DNA of 40,679 nucleotides, from assembly GCA_003131585.1 (NCBI GenBank), contig PKVW01000024.1, forward strand, positions 392-41,070, in the 5' to 3' direction. The notes beneath the pieces are model-generated. The model was not told where the DNA came from, made no database searches, and saw only the letters and a program-made list of their open reading frames with translations. Origin of the DNA: Acidobacteriaceae bacterium (GTDB taxonomy: Bacteria > Acidobacteriota > Terriglobia > Terriglobales > Acidobacteriaceae). The position numbers were made by a program, and so were the translations under genes. This document shows, in pieces, positions 31,296 to 39,788 of the stretch (positions within the stretch are counted from its first letter, which is position 1; each line of letters opens with the position of its first letter).

Positions 31296-31301
31296 ATTAT
31301 A
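31296..31301 (-). promoter_or_regulatory. -10 element of the tRNA-Arg gene
   Basis: A perfect TATAAT on the minus strand lies 33 bases before the tRNA 5' end. The -35 region (TTCGCA at 18 bases) is poor, so this rests mainly on the -10 match and the position. Confidence 0.5.
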
Positions 31302-31543
31302 GCGGAAGTCACCGGCCGCTGCGAACGCTGTGGCCAACATTGCTGCGAACGCGCTGCGAACAAAGTCAGGCCTGATCTCGGCTGCCGCTGCGCCGCCCCG
31401 TAAGGTCTTCCACTTACCACATCGCGCGGGACTATGCACAAATTCGGTCGTTCGACCTTTCCACAACCATTCCGCCTGTCAATTATTGCTTCGCGTTCCG
31501 CGTCCGAAGTAAATCTTTCCCGGCTCAGAGCAATTCCTACAAA

Positions 31544-31560
31544 GCCCGCAATAGGCGGGC
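31544..31560 (-). terminator. hairpin, possible terminator of the 31736 gene
   Basis: On the minus strand GCCCGC and GCGGGC pair around CTATT and are followed by TTTGT. The hairpin lies 175 bases past the stop of the metal-binding-like gene. The T-tract is short. Confidence 0.5.
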
Positions 31561-31629
31561 CTGTATTTTGAATGGGTTACCGACGGCACGCCATGTGCTT
31601 ACTTAAAACCAGACGAAGTGGCGCGCAAC

Positions 31630-31676
31630 GGGGCGCTCCAAGGATGACTTCGGCCAGAGGTTTTCTTGGGCGCCCC
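31630..31676. repeat. imperfect 12-bp inverted repeat
   Basis: GGGGCGCTCCAAG and CTTGGGCGCCCC pair with one bulged base around a loop of about 22 bases. The element lies 60 bases past the stop of the metal-binding-like gene. Confidence 0.55.
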
Positions 31677-31735
31677 TTGCATTTCGTTCGTCGCGCCTTC
31701 GCCAGCCCTCCCCCAACCCCTCTGCTTCGTCGGCT

Positions 31736-31963
31736 CTACGCCAGCGCCAAACGCTCCCGCACATCTACTCCAGCCTGACGCAAGAGTCGAGCCACGTCTT
31801 CCGCCTTGAGGCGCGAAGCGTCAAACTCCACTCGCACCGTGCGCTCCCGGTCGTTAAACTGCACCCGCCGTACTCCGTAAACTTCACGCATGCCGTCGAT
31901 GGCCCGCAATTCGCCCTCGCCGGGCGCGGTGCCGTAGCGAAAAACGACGTCCAAGTAAGTCAT
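31736..31963 (-). CDS. HMA-like ferredoxin-fold protein lacking CxxC
   Basis: This 75-residue protein has the beta-alpha-beta-beta-alpha-beta order of heavy-metal-associated domains: [43 protein letters not shown] and [16 protein letters not shown]. The metal-binding M-x-C-x-x-C loop is replaced by [10 protein letters not shown], so it should not hold Cu+ through cysteines. AAAGGA precedes the ATG. It diverges from the copper ATPase at 32174, an ATPase that itself lacks an HMA domain, so a role as partner or regulator is conceivable. The protein has no signal peptide. Confidence 0.7.
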   Translation of the reverse strand: MTYLDVVFRYGTAPGEGELRAIDGMREVYGVRRVQFNDRERTVRVEFDASRLKAEDVARLLRQAGVDVRERLALA

Positions 31964-32173
31964 AGGATAGTCCTTTGCTGCTTAGGAATTCCGGCGCCCA
32001 AGCTGTTTTGTCGGCCTGAATCCAATATAAAGCATTGTCCATCGAAGGATGTAGCGGACGTGGCATCCCACCCGCTAACCGTCACCCGTAGAAAGAGTGT
32101 AGTTTCCTCTTGCTCGGGGATTGGCAATAACGGGCTTGTTTTATTAAGGCCCGTGAGACCGAGCCAGCGCCTC

Positions 32174-34702
32174 ATGTCCACGAAACCGTCGAACCCGGCA
32201 TCCACGCTCGAACGGGACCCGGTCTGCGGAATGAATGTGAATCCCGCGACCGCCAAACATGCCTACCGGCACGACGGGAAGAATTACTACTTTTGCTGCG
32301 CGCCGTGTGTGGAAACATTCAAAGCAAACCCCGCGAAGTATCTGGGCGGGACCGTACCTGCGCGCCCGTCCGATTTGGTGATGCCGGGCGTCGCAGAGCC
32401 AGCCCTATCCTCGGCCCACCGGAACCACTTGGCACAGGTCACGTCCCAGAATCAGACCCCAGCCCGCCCGACCGAAGGCGCCGCCTACGTGTGCCCAATG
32501 TGCCCTGAGGTCCGCGAACGCAAACCGGGCGCTTGCCCTTCGTGCGGAATGGCGCTCGAAGCGGAAGTCCCCATCGCATCGACGCGCACCGAGTACACCT
32601 GTCCCATGCACCCGGAGATCGTACGGCCCGGGCCGGGTTCGTGTCCGATTTGCGGAATGGCGCTCGAACCCAGCACCGTCACCGCCGCGCAGGTAGAAAA
32701 TCCCGAACTCCGCGACATGACCCGCCGCTTCTGGATCAGCCTCGCGCTCACCGCCCCGCTGATGGCGATCGCCATGGCCGCAATGTTCTGGGAGATGCCC
32801 TTGCGCCGCCTTTTGCCGGGCGCGGCGCTGCCCTGGCTGGAGCTCGTGCTGGCCACGCCAGTGGTGCTCTGGGGTGGCTGGCCATTCTTCCAGCGCTTCT
32901 GGACTTCGCTCGCCAATCGCAGTCCGAATATGTTCACGCTGATCGGCATGGGCACCGGCGCGGCCTACGGATACAGCGTCATCGCCACGCTCGCGCCGCA
33001 GATGTTTCCCGAATCGTTGCGCACCATGGCCGGCTATCCCGATGTTTATTTCGAAGCCGCCGCCGCCATCACCACGCTCGTCCTGCTCGGCCAGGTCATG
33101 GAACTGCGCGCCCGCAGCCGCACCAGCGCCGCCATTCGCGCCCTGCTCGATCTCAGTCCCAAGACCGCGCGCTTGCTGCAGCCCGACGGCAGCGAGAAAG
33201 ATATTCCGCTCGATCAGGTCAAACCCGGCGACCGTCTGCGCGTACGTCCCGGCGAAAAAGTTCCGGTCGATGGCGTACTGCTCGATGGCCGCAGTGCAAT
33301 CGACGAGTCGATGATCACCGGCGAGTCCATGCCCGTCGAGAAATCGCCGGAGAGCAAAGTCATCGGCGCAACCATCAACGGCGCCGGCTCGTTCGTGATG
33401 CGGGCCGAGCGCGTCGGCAGCGAAACCTTGCTGGCGCGCATCGTGCAACTCGTAGGCCAGGCCCAGCGCAGCCGCGCCCCCATCCAGCGCCTCGCCGACC
33501 GCGTAGCCAAATGGTTCGTCCCCATCGTGGTCGCGATCGCGGTGATTACTTTCCTCGCGTGGTGGTTGCTGGGTCCGCAACCGCGTTTCGCGCACGCGCT
33601 CGTGAATGCGGTCGCGGTGCTCATTATCACGTGCCCATGCGCGTTAGGGCTCGCGACCCCGATGGCGATCATGGTCGGAGTGGGCCGCGGCGCGCGCGCC
33701 GGCGTGCTCATCAAGAACGCCGAGGCGCTGGAGATTCTAGAAAAAGTCGACACGCTGGTCGTAGACAAGACTGGCACGCTTACCGAAGGCAAACCGCAAC
33801 TGGTAAGCGTGTCCAAAGCGTTGGAAGACGATCCCGAACTGCTTCGCCTTGCCGCCAGCCTGGAGCGAGCCAGCGAGCATCCCTTGGGGACCGTAGTCGT
33901 CGCGGCCGCGGAAAAGCGCGGCCTGCAACTTTCCCAGCCCGAGGAGTTCCATTCCATTGCCGGAAAGGGTGTTCTCGGAGTCGTCGACGGAAGAAAAGTG
34001 GCGGTCGGCAGTCCCACTCTCATGGTCGAGGTAGGAGCTTTACAAAAACCTGCCGTCCTAGCCGGAATTCAGTCCGGCGGTACGGTCCTGTGCGTGGCCG
34101 TCGACGGCAAGTATGTTGGAAATGTTGGCGTCGCGGATCGCCTAAAGCCTTCCACTCTCGATACGATGCGCGTTCTCAGAAGCCAGGGCATTCGCGTCGT
34201 GATGCTCACTGGTGATAATCGCATCGTCGCGGCGGCGATTGCTCAGAAACTTGGCATCGAAGAATTCGAGGCCGAGGTCTTGCCGGCAGGGAAGTTGGAA
34301 ATCATCCGCAAGCTGCAAGGGCAGGGAAGAGTGGTCGCTATGGCGGGCGACGGCATCAACGACGCGCCCGCATTGGCGCAGGCCGACGTCGGCATCGCCA
34401 TGGGCACCGGCACCGACGTCGCCATGGAGAGCGGCGGCATCACGCTGGTCAAGGGCGATCTCGCCGGAATTCTGCGCGCCCGCAAGTTAAGCCAGGCCAC
34501 CATGCGCAACATCCGGCAGAATCTATTCTTCGCTTTCGTCTACAACGCGATCGGCGTGCCGGTGGCCGCGGGAGTTCTCTATCCATTGTTCGGCCTGTTG
34601 CTTCGCGGGTCCATTCTCCCCACCTTCGCCGCGGCGGCGATGAGTTTCAGTTCGGTCTCGGTGATCACCAATGCCCTGCGGCTGCGAAACGCGAAATTGT
34701 GA
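32174..34702 (+). CDS. Cu+-type P1B ATPase with YHS and two metal-ribbon domains
   Basis: This 842-residue pump starts at ATG 32174 (MSTKPSN); a start at 32060 would add 38 residues without similarity. Residues 15-60 form a YHS domain ([28 protein letters not shown]). Two zinc-ribbon-like heavy-metal-binding modules follow ([20 protein letters not shown] and [20 protein letters not shown]). The pump core has [10 protein letters not shown], the transport motif CPC at 487-489, the phosphorylated Asp531 in DKTGT, SEHPLG and [10 protein letters not shown]. It should export Cu+ or Ag+ from the cytosol. A tandem repeat and a TlpA-like lipoprotein gene follow. Confidence 0.95.
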   Translation: MSTKPSNPASTLERDPVCGMNVNPATAKHAYRHDGKNYYFCCAPCVETFKANPAKYLGGTVPARPSDLVMPGVAEPALSSAHRNHLAQVTSQNQTPARPTEGAAYVCPMCPEVRERKPGACPSCGMALEAEVPIASTRTEYTCPMHPEIVRPGPGSCPICGMALEPSTVTAAQVENPELRDMTRRFWISLALTAPLMAIAMAAMFWEMPLRRLLPGAALPWLELVLATPVVLWGGWPFFQRFWTSLANRSPNMFTLIGMGTGAAYGYSVIATLAPQMFPESLRTMAGYPDVYFEAAAAITTLVLLGQVMELRARSRTSAAIRALLDLSPKTARLLQPDGSEKDIPLDQVKPGDRLRVRPGEKVPVDGVLLDGRSAIDESMITGESMPVEKSPESKVIGATINGAGSFVMRAERVGSETLLARIVQLVGQAQRSRAPIQRLADRVAKWFVPIVVAIAVITFLAWWLLGPQPRFAHALVNAVAVLIITCPCALGLATPMAIMVGVGRGARAGVLIKNAEALEILEKVDTLVVDKTGTLTEGKPQLVSVSKALEDDPELLRLAASLERASEHPLGTVVVAAAEKRGLQLSQPEEFHSIAGKGVLGVVDGRKVAVGSPTLMVEVGALQKPAVLAGIQSGGTVLCVAVDGKYVGNVGVADRLKPSTLDTMRVLRSQGIRVVMLTGDNRIVAAAIAQKLGIEEFEAEVLPAGKLEIIRKLQGQGRVVAMAGDGINDAPALAQADVGIAMGTGTDVAMESGGITLVKGDLAGILRARKLSQATMRNIRQNLFFAFVYNAIGVPVAAGVLYPLFGLLLRGSILPTFAAAAMSFSSVSVITNALRLRNAKL

Positions 34703-34734
34703 TGGAACCACTGAGGCAAGAAGGAAAGAAAATC

Positions 34735-34804
34735 AAGAATACCAAACGAAGAATACCAAACGAAGAACACCAAATGAAGAACACCAAATGAAGAACACCA
34801 GTGG
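34735..34804 (+). repeat. 14-bp tandem repeat, about five units
   Basis: AAGAATACCAAACG occurs twice, then AAGAACACCAAATG twice, then a partial fifth unit AAGAACACCA. Units alternate only at two positions. It lies in the 180-base gap between the copper ATPase and the convergent TlpA-like gene. The length is likely to vary between strains. Confidence 0.9.
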
Positions 34805-34884
34805 TGAGACTTAAATCGCTAAAAATTTCCTCCGTCGCCGGGCCTGCCCTGAGCGCAGCCGCGGGGCGCCTCTCTGAGGTGAAT

Positions 34885-35412
34885 TCAAAGCTTCCCCAGA
34901 AAATCGATAATCTCCGGCTCCGTCCAGTCCACCGGGCCAATGAACTTGCGGCGGATAATGCCCGTGCGGTCGATCACGTAGGTCTCGGGAATTTTGACCG
35001 TTCCGTACAAACCATTGCTTTTCTGGTCGGCGTCCCGCACCGAGAGCAGAGTCACATTGTGGTCTCGCAGGAACCGCCGGTAGCTATTCTCATCTTCGTC
35101 GATGCTGACTGCCAGTACCGTCACGCCTTTCGCTTTCATGTGCTGTTGCATCTGCACCAGCGACGGAACTTCTTCCACGCAGGGAGCGCAATAGGTCGCC
35201 CAGAAATTCAACACCAGTACCTGGCCCTTGAACTGACTCAGCGTGACCGTGCGATCGGAATCGCGCACCGTGAAATCCGGAGCGGCCAAGCCGATCCGCG
35301 ACGGGCGCGACCCGCTGTAGCAGCCGGACAGCGCAAGCAGAATCGCAAGCAGAATCGCGAGCAGAACAAAGACCGGGGCAATCGCGCCGTTAAAACGAAG
35401 GATGCGTCGCAC
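34885..35412 (-). CDS. TlpA/ResA-like thioredoxin lipoprotein
   Basis: The protein is 175 residues from GTG 35412, the only start that gives a lipoprotein signal: hydrophobic residues 10-29, then the lipobox LSGC with Cys31. The thioredoxin fold follows: APDFTVRDSDRTVTLSQFKG, the redox site WATYCAPCVEE (Cys75, Cys78) and VSIDEDENS, with cis-Pro in KIPETYVIDRTG. Such proteins reduce disulfides in the periplasm, for example in cytochrome c maturation or of copper-binding proteins. Proximity to the copper ATPase hints at the second, which is an inference. It diverges from the glycosyltransferase by 54 bases. Confidence 0.88.
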   Translation of the reverse strand: MRRILRFNGAIAPVFVLLAILLAILLALSGCYSGSRPSRIGLAAPDFTVRDSDRTVTLSQFKGQVLVLNFWATYCAPCVEEVPSLVQMQQHMKAKGVTVLAVSIDEDENSYRRFLRDHNVTLLSVRDADQKSNGLYGTVKIPETYVIDRTGIIRRKFIGPVDWTEPEIIDFLGKL

Positions 35413-35466
35413 CCAGCTATAATAATGGATTCGCCGTTTCGTGACGAGGGAAACCAGCACTGTCGC

Positions 35467-36549
35467 ATGCACCTCCGTCTCATCACATCTACCCCGCTGG
35501 ATACCGTTCGCGGCAGTGGGACTTTCGCCGGCATCAGCACGCTCGCGAAGTTCCTCAGGATGTCCGGCGAAATCGTAGACCTGGTCACGCCAACCCTTCG
35601 GTTTCCGGTCTATACGGTGGAGCGGCTTGTGTTCAACGAAATGCTTCGCCTTGGCCACCGGGGCGGGATCGATGTCACGGTAGGCTTTGACATGGACGGG
35701 TACGCTTTGGCGGGAACTGGCCGGGGACTGCATATCGCATCGATCAAAGGGGTGATCGCTGACGAAATGCGCTTTGAAGCCGGTCTTACCAGGGCCACGA
35801 TGCGCGTGCAGGCGCTCTGTGAGAAGCGTCATGTGCAGCGCGCGGACCTGGTGATCGCGACCAGTCGTTACGCTTCTGAGCGAATACAGGAGTTCTATGC
35901 AATCTCGAATAAACTGCGCATCGTTCCCGAACCAATCGATCTCACCCGCTGGCGCAGATTGCTCCAATTGAATCCAGCTCAACCGGCCGGGGACAAATTT
36001 ATTGTGCTCTCCGTTTGCCGCTTCTATCCCCGAAAACGGCTGCATGTTCTGCTGGGTGCGGCTGACCGCTTGCGCGGCAAGATACCAGGACTCGAAGTTC
36101 GCATCGTGGGCGGCGGCCCGGAGGCTCCTCGCCTCAAGTCCATCTGCCGGAAGTTGGGTTTACAGGGAATCGTGACCTGGCTTGGAAATGTCTCGCAGGC
36201 CGAACTCGCCAGCGAATACAACCGGTGCCATATTTTTTGCCTGCCCAGCGTCCAGGAGGCGTTCGGCATCGTTTTCCTGGAAGCCATGGCCAGCGCCAAG
36301 CCGGTGATAGCCGCTCGTGCCGGCGCCGCACCCGAGGTGGTGCAGCACGGCATTCTCGTGGAGCCGGACGACGCCGGAGCATTGGTGGAAGGAATCGAGC
36401 GCCTGTATCACGCTCCAGAGTTGCGCGCGGCGCTTGCGGCCAAGGGATCAGAATGCGTAAAGCAGTTCGACGCCCCGCTGATTGCAGAAGCGTTCATGCA
36501 GGAAGTAGAGCACGCCGGCGGACTTCCGGCCACGGCCCGCAGTGCTTGA
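35467..36549 (+). CDS. GT4 family glycosyltransferase
   Basis: This 360-residue GT-B enzyme starts at ATG 35467; the long open frame upstream has no similarity. The N-terminal domain begins MHLRLITSTPLDTVRGSGTF, and the second domain has FIVLSVCRFYPRKRLHVLLG, LEVRIVGGGPEAPRLKSICR and VTWLGNVSQAELA. CLPSVQEAFGIVFLEAMASA is the E-x7-E donor-binding motif of GT4 enzymes. It transfers a sugar from a nucleotide donor to a lipid or polysaccharide acceptor in the cytosol. The acceptor is not deducible. It is followed by the pterin gene group but shares no obvious function with it. Confidence 0.9.
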   Translation: MHLRLITSTPLDTVRGSGTFAGISTLAKFLRMSGEIVDLVTPTLRFPVYTVERLVFNEMLRLGHRGGIDVTVGFDMDGYALAGTGRGLHIASIKGVIADEMRFEAGLTRATMRVQALCEKRHVQRADLVIATSRYASERIQEFYAISNKLRIVPEPIDLTRWRRLLQLNPAQPAGDKFIVLSVCRFYPRKRLHVLLGAADRLRGKIPGLEVRIVGGGPEAPRLKSICRKLGLQGIVTWLGNVSQAELASEYNRCHIFCLPSVQEAFGIVFLEAMASAKPVIAARAGAAPEVVQHGILVEPDDAGALVEGIERLYHAPELRAALAAKGSECVKQFDAPLIAEAFMQEVEHAGGLPATARSA

Positions 36550-36606
36550 ACTCGCGACTCAGATTTACGCGGCGAAGAATCGCAAGTATTCTGAGGAAGG
36601 ACGTTT

Positions 36607-36631
36607 ACTGGCCACTGGCCACTGGCAACTG
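36607..36631 (+). repeat. ACTGGCC/ACTGGCA short repeat
   Basis: Three tandem units ACTGGCC, ACTGGCC and ACTGGCA run into AACTG, ending six bases before the PTPS start codon, where a ribosome site would be expected. Related words occur at 8370-8405. Confidence 0.55.
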
Positions 36632-36636
36632 TTCCT

Positions 36637-37047
36637 ATGGTCTATCTCACGCGCAAAGCCGAATTTTCCGCATCGCACTTCTACCACAACCCGGACTTCA
36701 CTCCGGAGGAGAACCGCCGCGTCTTCGGCAAGTGCAACAACCCGAACGGCCACGGCCACAACTACACCCTGGAAGTCACGGTAAAGGGCGAAGTCGACCC
36801 CCGCTCCGGTTTCGTAGTCGACCTGAAGCAACTAAAAGAGGTCATGCACCGCGAAGTGCTCGACGCCATGGACCACCGTTTCCTCAACAAAGAGGTTCCC
36901 GAGTTCCTCCATCAAATCCCCACCACGGAAAACATCGCGATTGCGATCTGGCAACGCCTGGCCGCCAAGCTCGAAAGCGCCAGGCTGCACCGGGTGCGCG
37001 TCTACGAAACCCCAGACCTATTCGTCGATTTCTACGGTGAACCATGA
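36637..37047 (+). CDS. 6-pyruvoyl/6-carboxy-tetrahydropterin synthase, copy 1
   Basis: The protein is 136 residues. The zinc ligands His14 (FSASHF), His39 and His41 (GKCNNPNGHGHNY) are present, with the catalytic Cys33, the Asp79-His80 pair (MDHRFL) and Glu124 (VYETPD). The order matches animal PTPS closely. PTPS makes 6-pyruvoyl-tetrahydropterin for biopterin; the related QueD makes 6-carboxy-tetrahydropterin for queuosine, and sequence by eye cannot fully separate them. No ribosome site is clear; an ACTGGCC repeat takes its place. It is followed by a second PTPS gene 73 bases later, then folE and an SDR. Confidence 0.9.
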   Translation: MVYLTRKAEFSASHFYHNPDFTPEENRRVFGKCNNPNGHGHNYTLEVTVKGEVDPRSGFVVDLKQLKEVMHREVLDAMDHRFLNKEVPEFLHQIPTTENIAIAIWQRLAAKLESARLHRVRVYETPDLFVDFYGEP

Positions 37048-37120
37048 AGCGAAAAAGATCTACCCCGTGTACCCCTGTGTACCCTGTGGTAAAGATTTTG
37101 ATTTTATGGGATCGTTCCAG

Positions 37121-37534
37121 ATGAAAGCCCATCTCTCCCGCCGCTACCTCTTCTCCGCCTCCCACCGCCTGCACAGCGATGCCATGTCGGACGAAGAGAA
37201 CCACTCTACCTACGGTAAATGCAACAACCCCTACGGCCACGGCCACAACTACACCGTCGAGGTCACCGTCAGTGGCCAGGTTGACCGGCAAACCGGCATG
37301 GTCTGCAACCTCGCCGACCTCGACGCCTTCATCGAAACGCAAGTCCTCGCCCGCTTCGGCCACGAGAATCTAAATACCCTGCGAGAATTCGCCCAGGAAG
37401 TCCCGACCACCGAAAATCTCTGTATTCAGATCTACGAAATAGTGCAGCGTGGCTTCCACTTCGCGCATCTGGAAAGAGTACGGCTGGAAGAAACCATGAT
37501 GAATTCGTTTGAATACGCAGGCCGCGAAGCATGA
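37121..37534 (+). CDS. 6-pyruvoyl-tetrahydropterin synthase-like, copy 2
   Basis: The protein is 137 residues from ATG 37121; ATG 37106 is an alternative. The N-terminal half ([40 protein letters not shown]) is strikingly like animal PTPS, with zinc ligands His15, His40 and His42 and catalytic Cys34. The Asp of the Asp-His pair is Gly80 (RFGHENLN) while His81 is kept, so activity may be altered. Glu124 is present. The stop overlaps the folE start by four bases (ATGA), implying coupling with GTP cyclohydrolase. Together with copy 1 it may form a mixed complex, or the two may catalyse different steps. Confidence 0.9.
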   Translation: MKAHLSRRYLFSASHRLHSDAMSDEENHSTYGKCNNPYGHGHNYTVEVTVSGQVDRQTGMVCNLADLDAFIETQVLARFGHENLNTLREFAQEVPTTENLCIQIYEIVQRGFHFAHLERVRLEETMMNSFEYAGREA

Positions 37535-38133
37535 TAAAGCCAACCACAGAATCGCCCACCCTCACCAGCGCCAGCTTCGAGGACCTCATCCAGGAAATGC
37601 TCGTCCGCCTGGGCGAAGATCCGCAACGCGAAGGCCTCCAGCTCACTCCCCAACGGGTTCGGAAGTCCCTTCAATTTCTTACTCGGGGCTACACCGAAGA
37701 TCCCGAGGCTCTCCTCAAGGGCGCACTCTTCACCGTCACCTATGACGAGATGGTCATCGTCAAGGACATCGAAATGTTCAGCCTCTGCGAACACCACATG
37801 CTGCCCTTCTTCGGCAAAGTGCACGTAGCCTACATCCCCAACGGCAAGGTGATCGGCCTCAGCAAGGTCCCGCGGCTGGTGGAACTCTTTTCCCGCCGCC
37901 TGCAGATTCAGGAGCGCCTTACCACCCAGATCGCCGAGACCATTCAGAAGGTCATCGAACCGCAAGGCGTCGGCGTGGTCATTGAGGCCCGCCACCTGTG
38001 CATGATGATGCGCGGGGTCGAAAAGCAACGCTCCGCCGCGGTAACGTCTTCCATGCTGGGCTGCTTCCGCAACGAGCAGGAGACGCGCTCGGAATTTCTC
38101 TCGCTGATCAGCCAGCGCTCGAACGGAATGTAG
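37531..38133 (+). CDS. folE: GTP cyclohydrolase I
   Basis: This 200-residue enzyme converts GTP to 7,8-dihydroneopterin triphosphate, the common precursor of folate, queuosine and biopterin. Zinc ligands are Cys86 and His89 in [11 protein letters not shown] and Cys157 in [30 protein letters not shown] and [12 protein letters not shown] are the usual catalytic-site segments. The ATG at 37531 overlaps the stop of the upstream PTPS gene, so the two are translated together. A hairpin with a T-rich tract follows. Confidence 0.97.
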   Translation: MIKPTTESPTLTSASFEDLIQEMLVRLGEDPQREGLQLTPQRVRKSLQFLTRGYTEDPEALLKGALFTVTYDEMVIVKDIEMFSLCEHHMLPFFGKVHVAYIPNGKVIGLSKVPRLVELFSRRLQIQERLTTQIAETIQKVIEPQGVGVVIEARHLCMMMRGVEKQRSAAVTSSMLGCFRNEQETRSEFLSLISQRSNGM

Positions 38134-38152
38134 TCGCCCCGCGACCGTGTGG

Positions 38153-38176
38153 GACGGACACTCCTGTCCGTCGCTT
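38153..38176 (+). terminator. hairpin after folE, possible terminator
   Basis: GACGGACA (38153-38160) and TGTCCGTC (38165-38172) pair around CTCC, and GCTTTTGACTTTGCC follows. The palindrome also resembles the dispersed repeats elsewhere in the window, so it may be a repeat reused as a terminator. Confidence 0.6.
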
Positions 38177-38274
38177 TTGACTTTGCCTTTTCTTTTGATT
38201 TTGCCTTTGACTCCGCGTGCGACTGTCCCATGCACTTGTTGTAAGATGGCAACTCAAAGCGGAGCCATTTTCCT

Positions 38275-39030
38275 TTGTCCCGACCGACTTCCGGCAAATC
38301 GACTTCCGGCAAATCACACTCACTGCGCGGCCACGTCGCCCTCGTTACCGGCTCCACGCGAGGCATCGGACTGGCCATCGCCCGCGCCCTGGCCGCCAAG
38401 GGTTGCGATCTGGTTCTAACGGGGCGCGACCACTCCGCCCTGCGCCGCGTCAGCAGGGAACTGGCGTCGACAAAAAGTAAAATCCTCCCCCACCCTTGTG
38501 ACCTGCGCGACCCGCAATCGATCGACGACCTGTTCCGCGCCATCCGCCAAAAATTCAAGCGTCTCGATATTCTCGTCAACAACGCCGGCATCGCCCATGC
38601 CAATCTCACGGTCGATAAGCTGCCTCTGCCTCTTTGGAAGGACGTCCTCGAGACGAACCTGACCGGCATGTTCCTGGTGACCCAGGCCGCGCTGGCCATC
38701 ATGAAGCGTGGCGGCACCATCGTGAACAATCTGTCCATCGCGGCCACCCGCGTTTTCGTGGGATCGGCCGCCTACGCCGCCTCGAAACACGGCGCGCTGG
38801 GCTTCACCAATACGCTGCGCGAAGAATTGCGCCCCCAGGGAATTCGCGTCATCGCTCTGCTGCCCGGAGCCACCAACACCGCCATCTGGAACACTTTCTG
38901 GCCACAAGCCCCGCGCAAGAAGATGATGTCGCCCGCCACCGTCGCCCAAGCCGTCGTCAACGCGATTGTCCTGTCCCCGAACGCAACCGTCGAAACCCTG
39001 GAGATTCTTCCCACTGCCGGAACCTTGTAA
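38275..39030 (+). CDS. short-chain dehydrogenase/reductase
   Basis: This 251-residue SDR has the NAD(P) site TGSTRGIG (25-32), NNAG (102-105) and the catalytic Ser154, Tyr167 and Lys171 (NNLSIAATRV, YAASKHG). Arg51 after the second strand (VLTGRDHS) favours NADPH. The start is TTG 38275, as no ATG exists before the fold; its first residues encode a duplicated TSGKS from a 15-base repeat. It follows PTPS, PTPS and folE, and could be the sepiapterin-reductase-like last step of a biopterin pathway, or an unrelated SDR. The C-terminus (GATNTAIWNTFWPQ) does not decide. Confidence 0.87.
   Translation: MSRPTSGKSTSGKSHSLRGHVALVTGSTRGIGLAIARALAAKGCDLVLTGRDHSALRRVSRELASTKSKILPHPCDLRDPQSIDDLFRAIRQKFKRLDILVNNAGIAHANLTVDKLPLPLWKDVLETNLTGMFLVTQAALAIMKRGGTIVNNLSIAATRVFVGSAAYAASKHGALGFTNTLREELRPQGIRVIALLPGATNTAIWNTFWPQAPRKKMMSPATVAQAVVNAIVLSPNATVETLEILPTAGTL
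38285..38314 (+). repeat. 15-bp tandem duplication at the SDR start
   Basis: CGACTTCCGGCAAAT occurs twice in tandem, within the first codons of the SDR gene. It is in frame and duplicates a five-residue segment. Confidence 0.85.
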
Positions 39031-39098
39031 ACCATTTTACGTGCGCCACATTTCCAGCTAAGATACTTCCGACCGAAAAAGTCTCGGAGGAATCAGTC

Positions 39099-39671
39099 AT
39101 GAACAAGGCGCCTTTTCTCACTGCGACAATGTTGGCCGTAGCGATTCTTAGTTTTCCCGCCCACGCGCAAGATGCCCAGAAGCAGATGGCCATAAAAGCG
39201 GCCGACAGTCCTTCCCAGGCCGTGCTCGAATCCTGGAACGACATTGCCCGCAAGCTCATCGCCATGGCCGAAGACTTCCCCGAGGACAAATACGACTTCA
39301 AGCCCACTCCCGCCCAGCGCAGCTTCGCCCAGCAATTGCTGCACGCCGCCGGCGCAAGTTATTTCTTCGTCAATCCTGTCATGAATGAGAAGATGCTGAC
39401 GGAAGAAGATCCCAAGCGCGAGCAATACAAAACCAAGGCCGACGTGGTTGCCTTCATGAAGAAGGCTTTTGCCGACGGCGCCGCCGCCATCCAGGCCAAG
39501 GGCGACAAAGGCATGTCCGACCTGGTCGTCGATCCCTTCGCCCGCCAGCAGGTCCGCATCTCCGACCTGGCCTACGGTTTCATCGAGCATTCCGGCGAAC
39601 ACTACGGCCAGCTCGTTGTCTACTATCGTCTCTCGGGATTGGTACCCCCGGAGTCGCGTCCCAAAAAATAG
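39099..39671 (+). CDS. exported DinB-like protein
   Basis: This 190-residue protein starts at ATG 39099, with CGGAGG seven bases upstream. A signal peptide (residues 7-21, ending AHAQDAQ) precedes a four-helix DinB-like domain: SWNDIARKLIAMAEDFPEDK, YDFKPTPAQRSFAQQLLHAA, a central KADVVAFMKKAFADG helix and IEHSGEHYGQLVVYYRLSGL. His residues in HAAG and HSGEHYGQ sit where DinB/YfiT proteins bind metal. Secreted DinB proteins are numerous in Acidobacteria; their role is unknown, and thiol transfer or metal-dependent hydrolysis have been suggested for the fold. Confidence 0.85.
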   Translation: MNKAPFLTATMLAVAILSFPAHAQDAQKQMAIKAADSPSQAVLESWNDIARKLIAMAEDFPEDKYDFKPTPAQRSFAQQLLHAAGASYFFVNPVMNEKMLTEEDPKREQYKTKADVVAFMKKAFADGAAAIQAKGDKGMSDLVVDPFARQQVRISDLAYGFIEHSGEHYGQLVVYYRLSGLVPPESRPKK

Positions 39672-39701
39672 TTTCGCTGGCAATGCAATTCAAACCAGGA
39701 G

Positions 39702-39754
39702 GGCTCATGTGGAGACAGCCGCCCTCGGCTGTCGGTCGAGCGAAGCTCGACTCA
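39702..39754 (+). repeat. dispersed repeat family 2, copy 2
   Basis: GCTCATGTGGAGACAGCCGC, then CCTCGGCTGTC, then GGTCGAGCGAAGCTCGACTC. It matches the minus-strand copy at 4580-4630 over about 50 bases with few differences, again in a gap just past a gene end. Confidence 0.8.
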
Positions 39755-39788
39755 CCGTGGGTCAATGCCGGACAATTTCATGCTGCCC

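Larger units (their letters stand above)
31263..31735. other. gene-free region between the tRNA and a metal-binding-like gene
   Basis: About 470 bases. It holds the tRNA promoter (TATAAT on the minus strand), a GCCCGC/GCGGGC hairpin at 31544-31560 and a long inverted repeat at 31630-31676 (GGGGCGC...CCAAG with CTTGG...CGCCCC). No gene was recognised. Confidence 0.5.

Noticed and set aside
32405-33595. Long minus-strand frame opposite the copper ATPase (396 codons)
   Set aside because: Antisense of an intact P-type ATPase; His/Gly/Ala-rich composition typical of a reverse-strand shadow.
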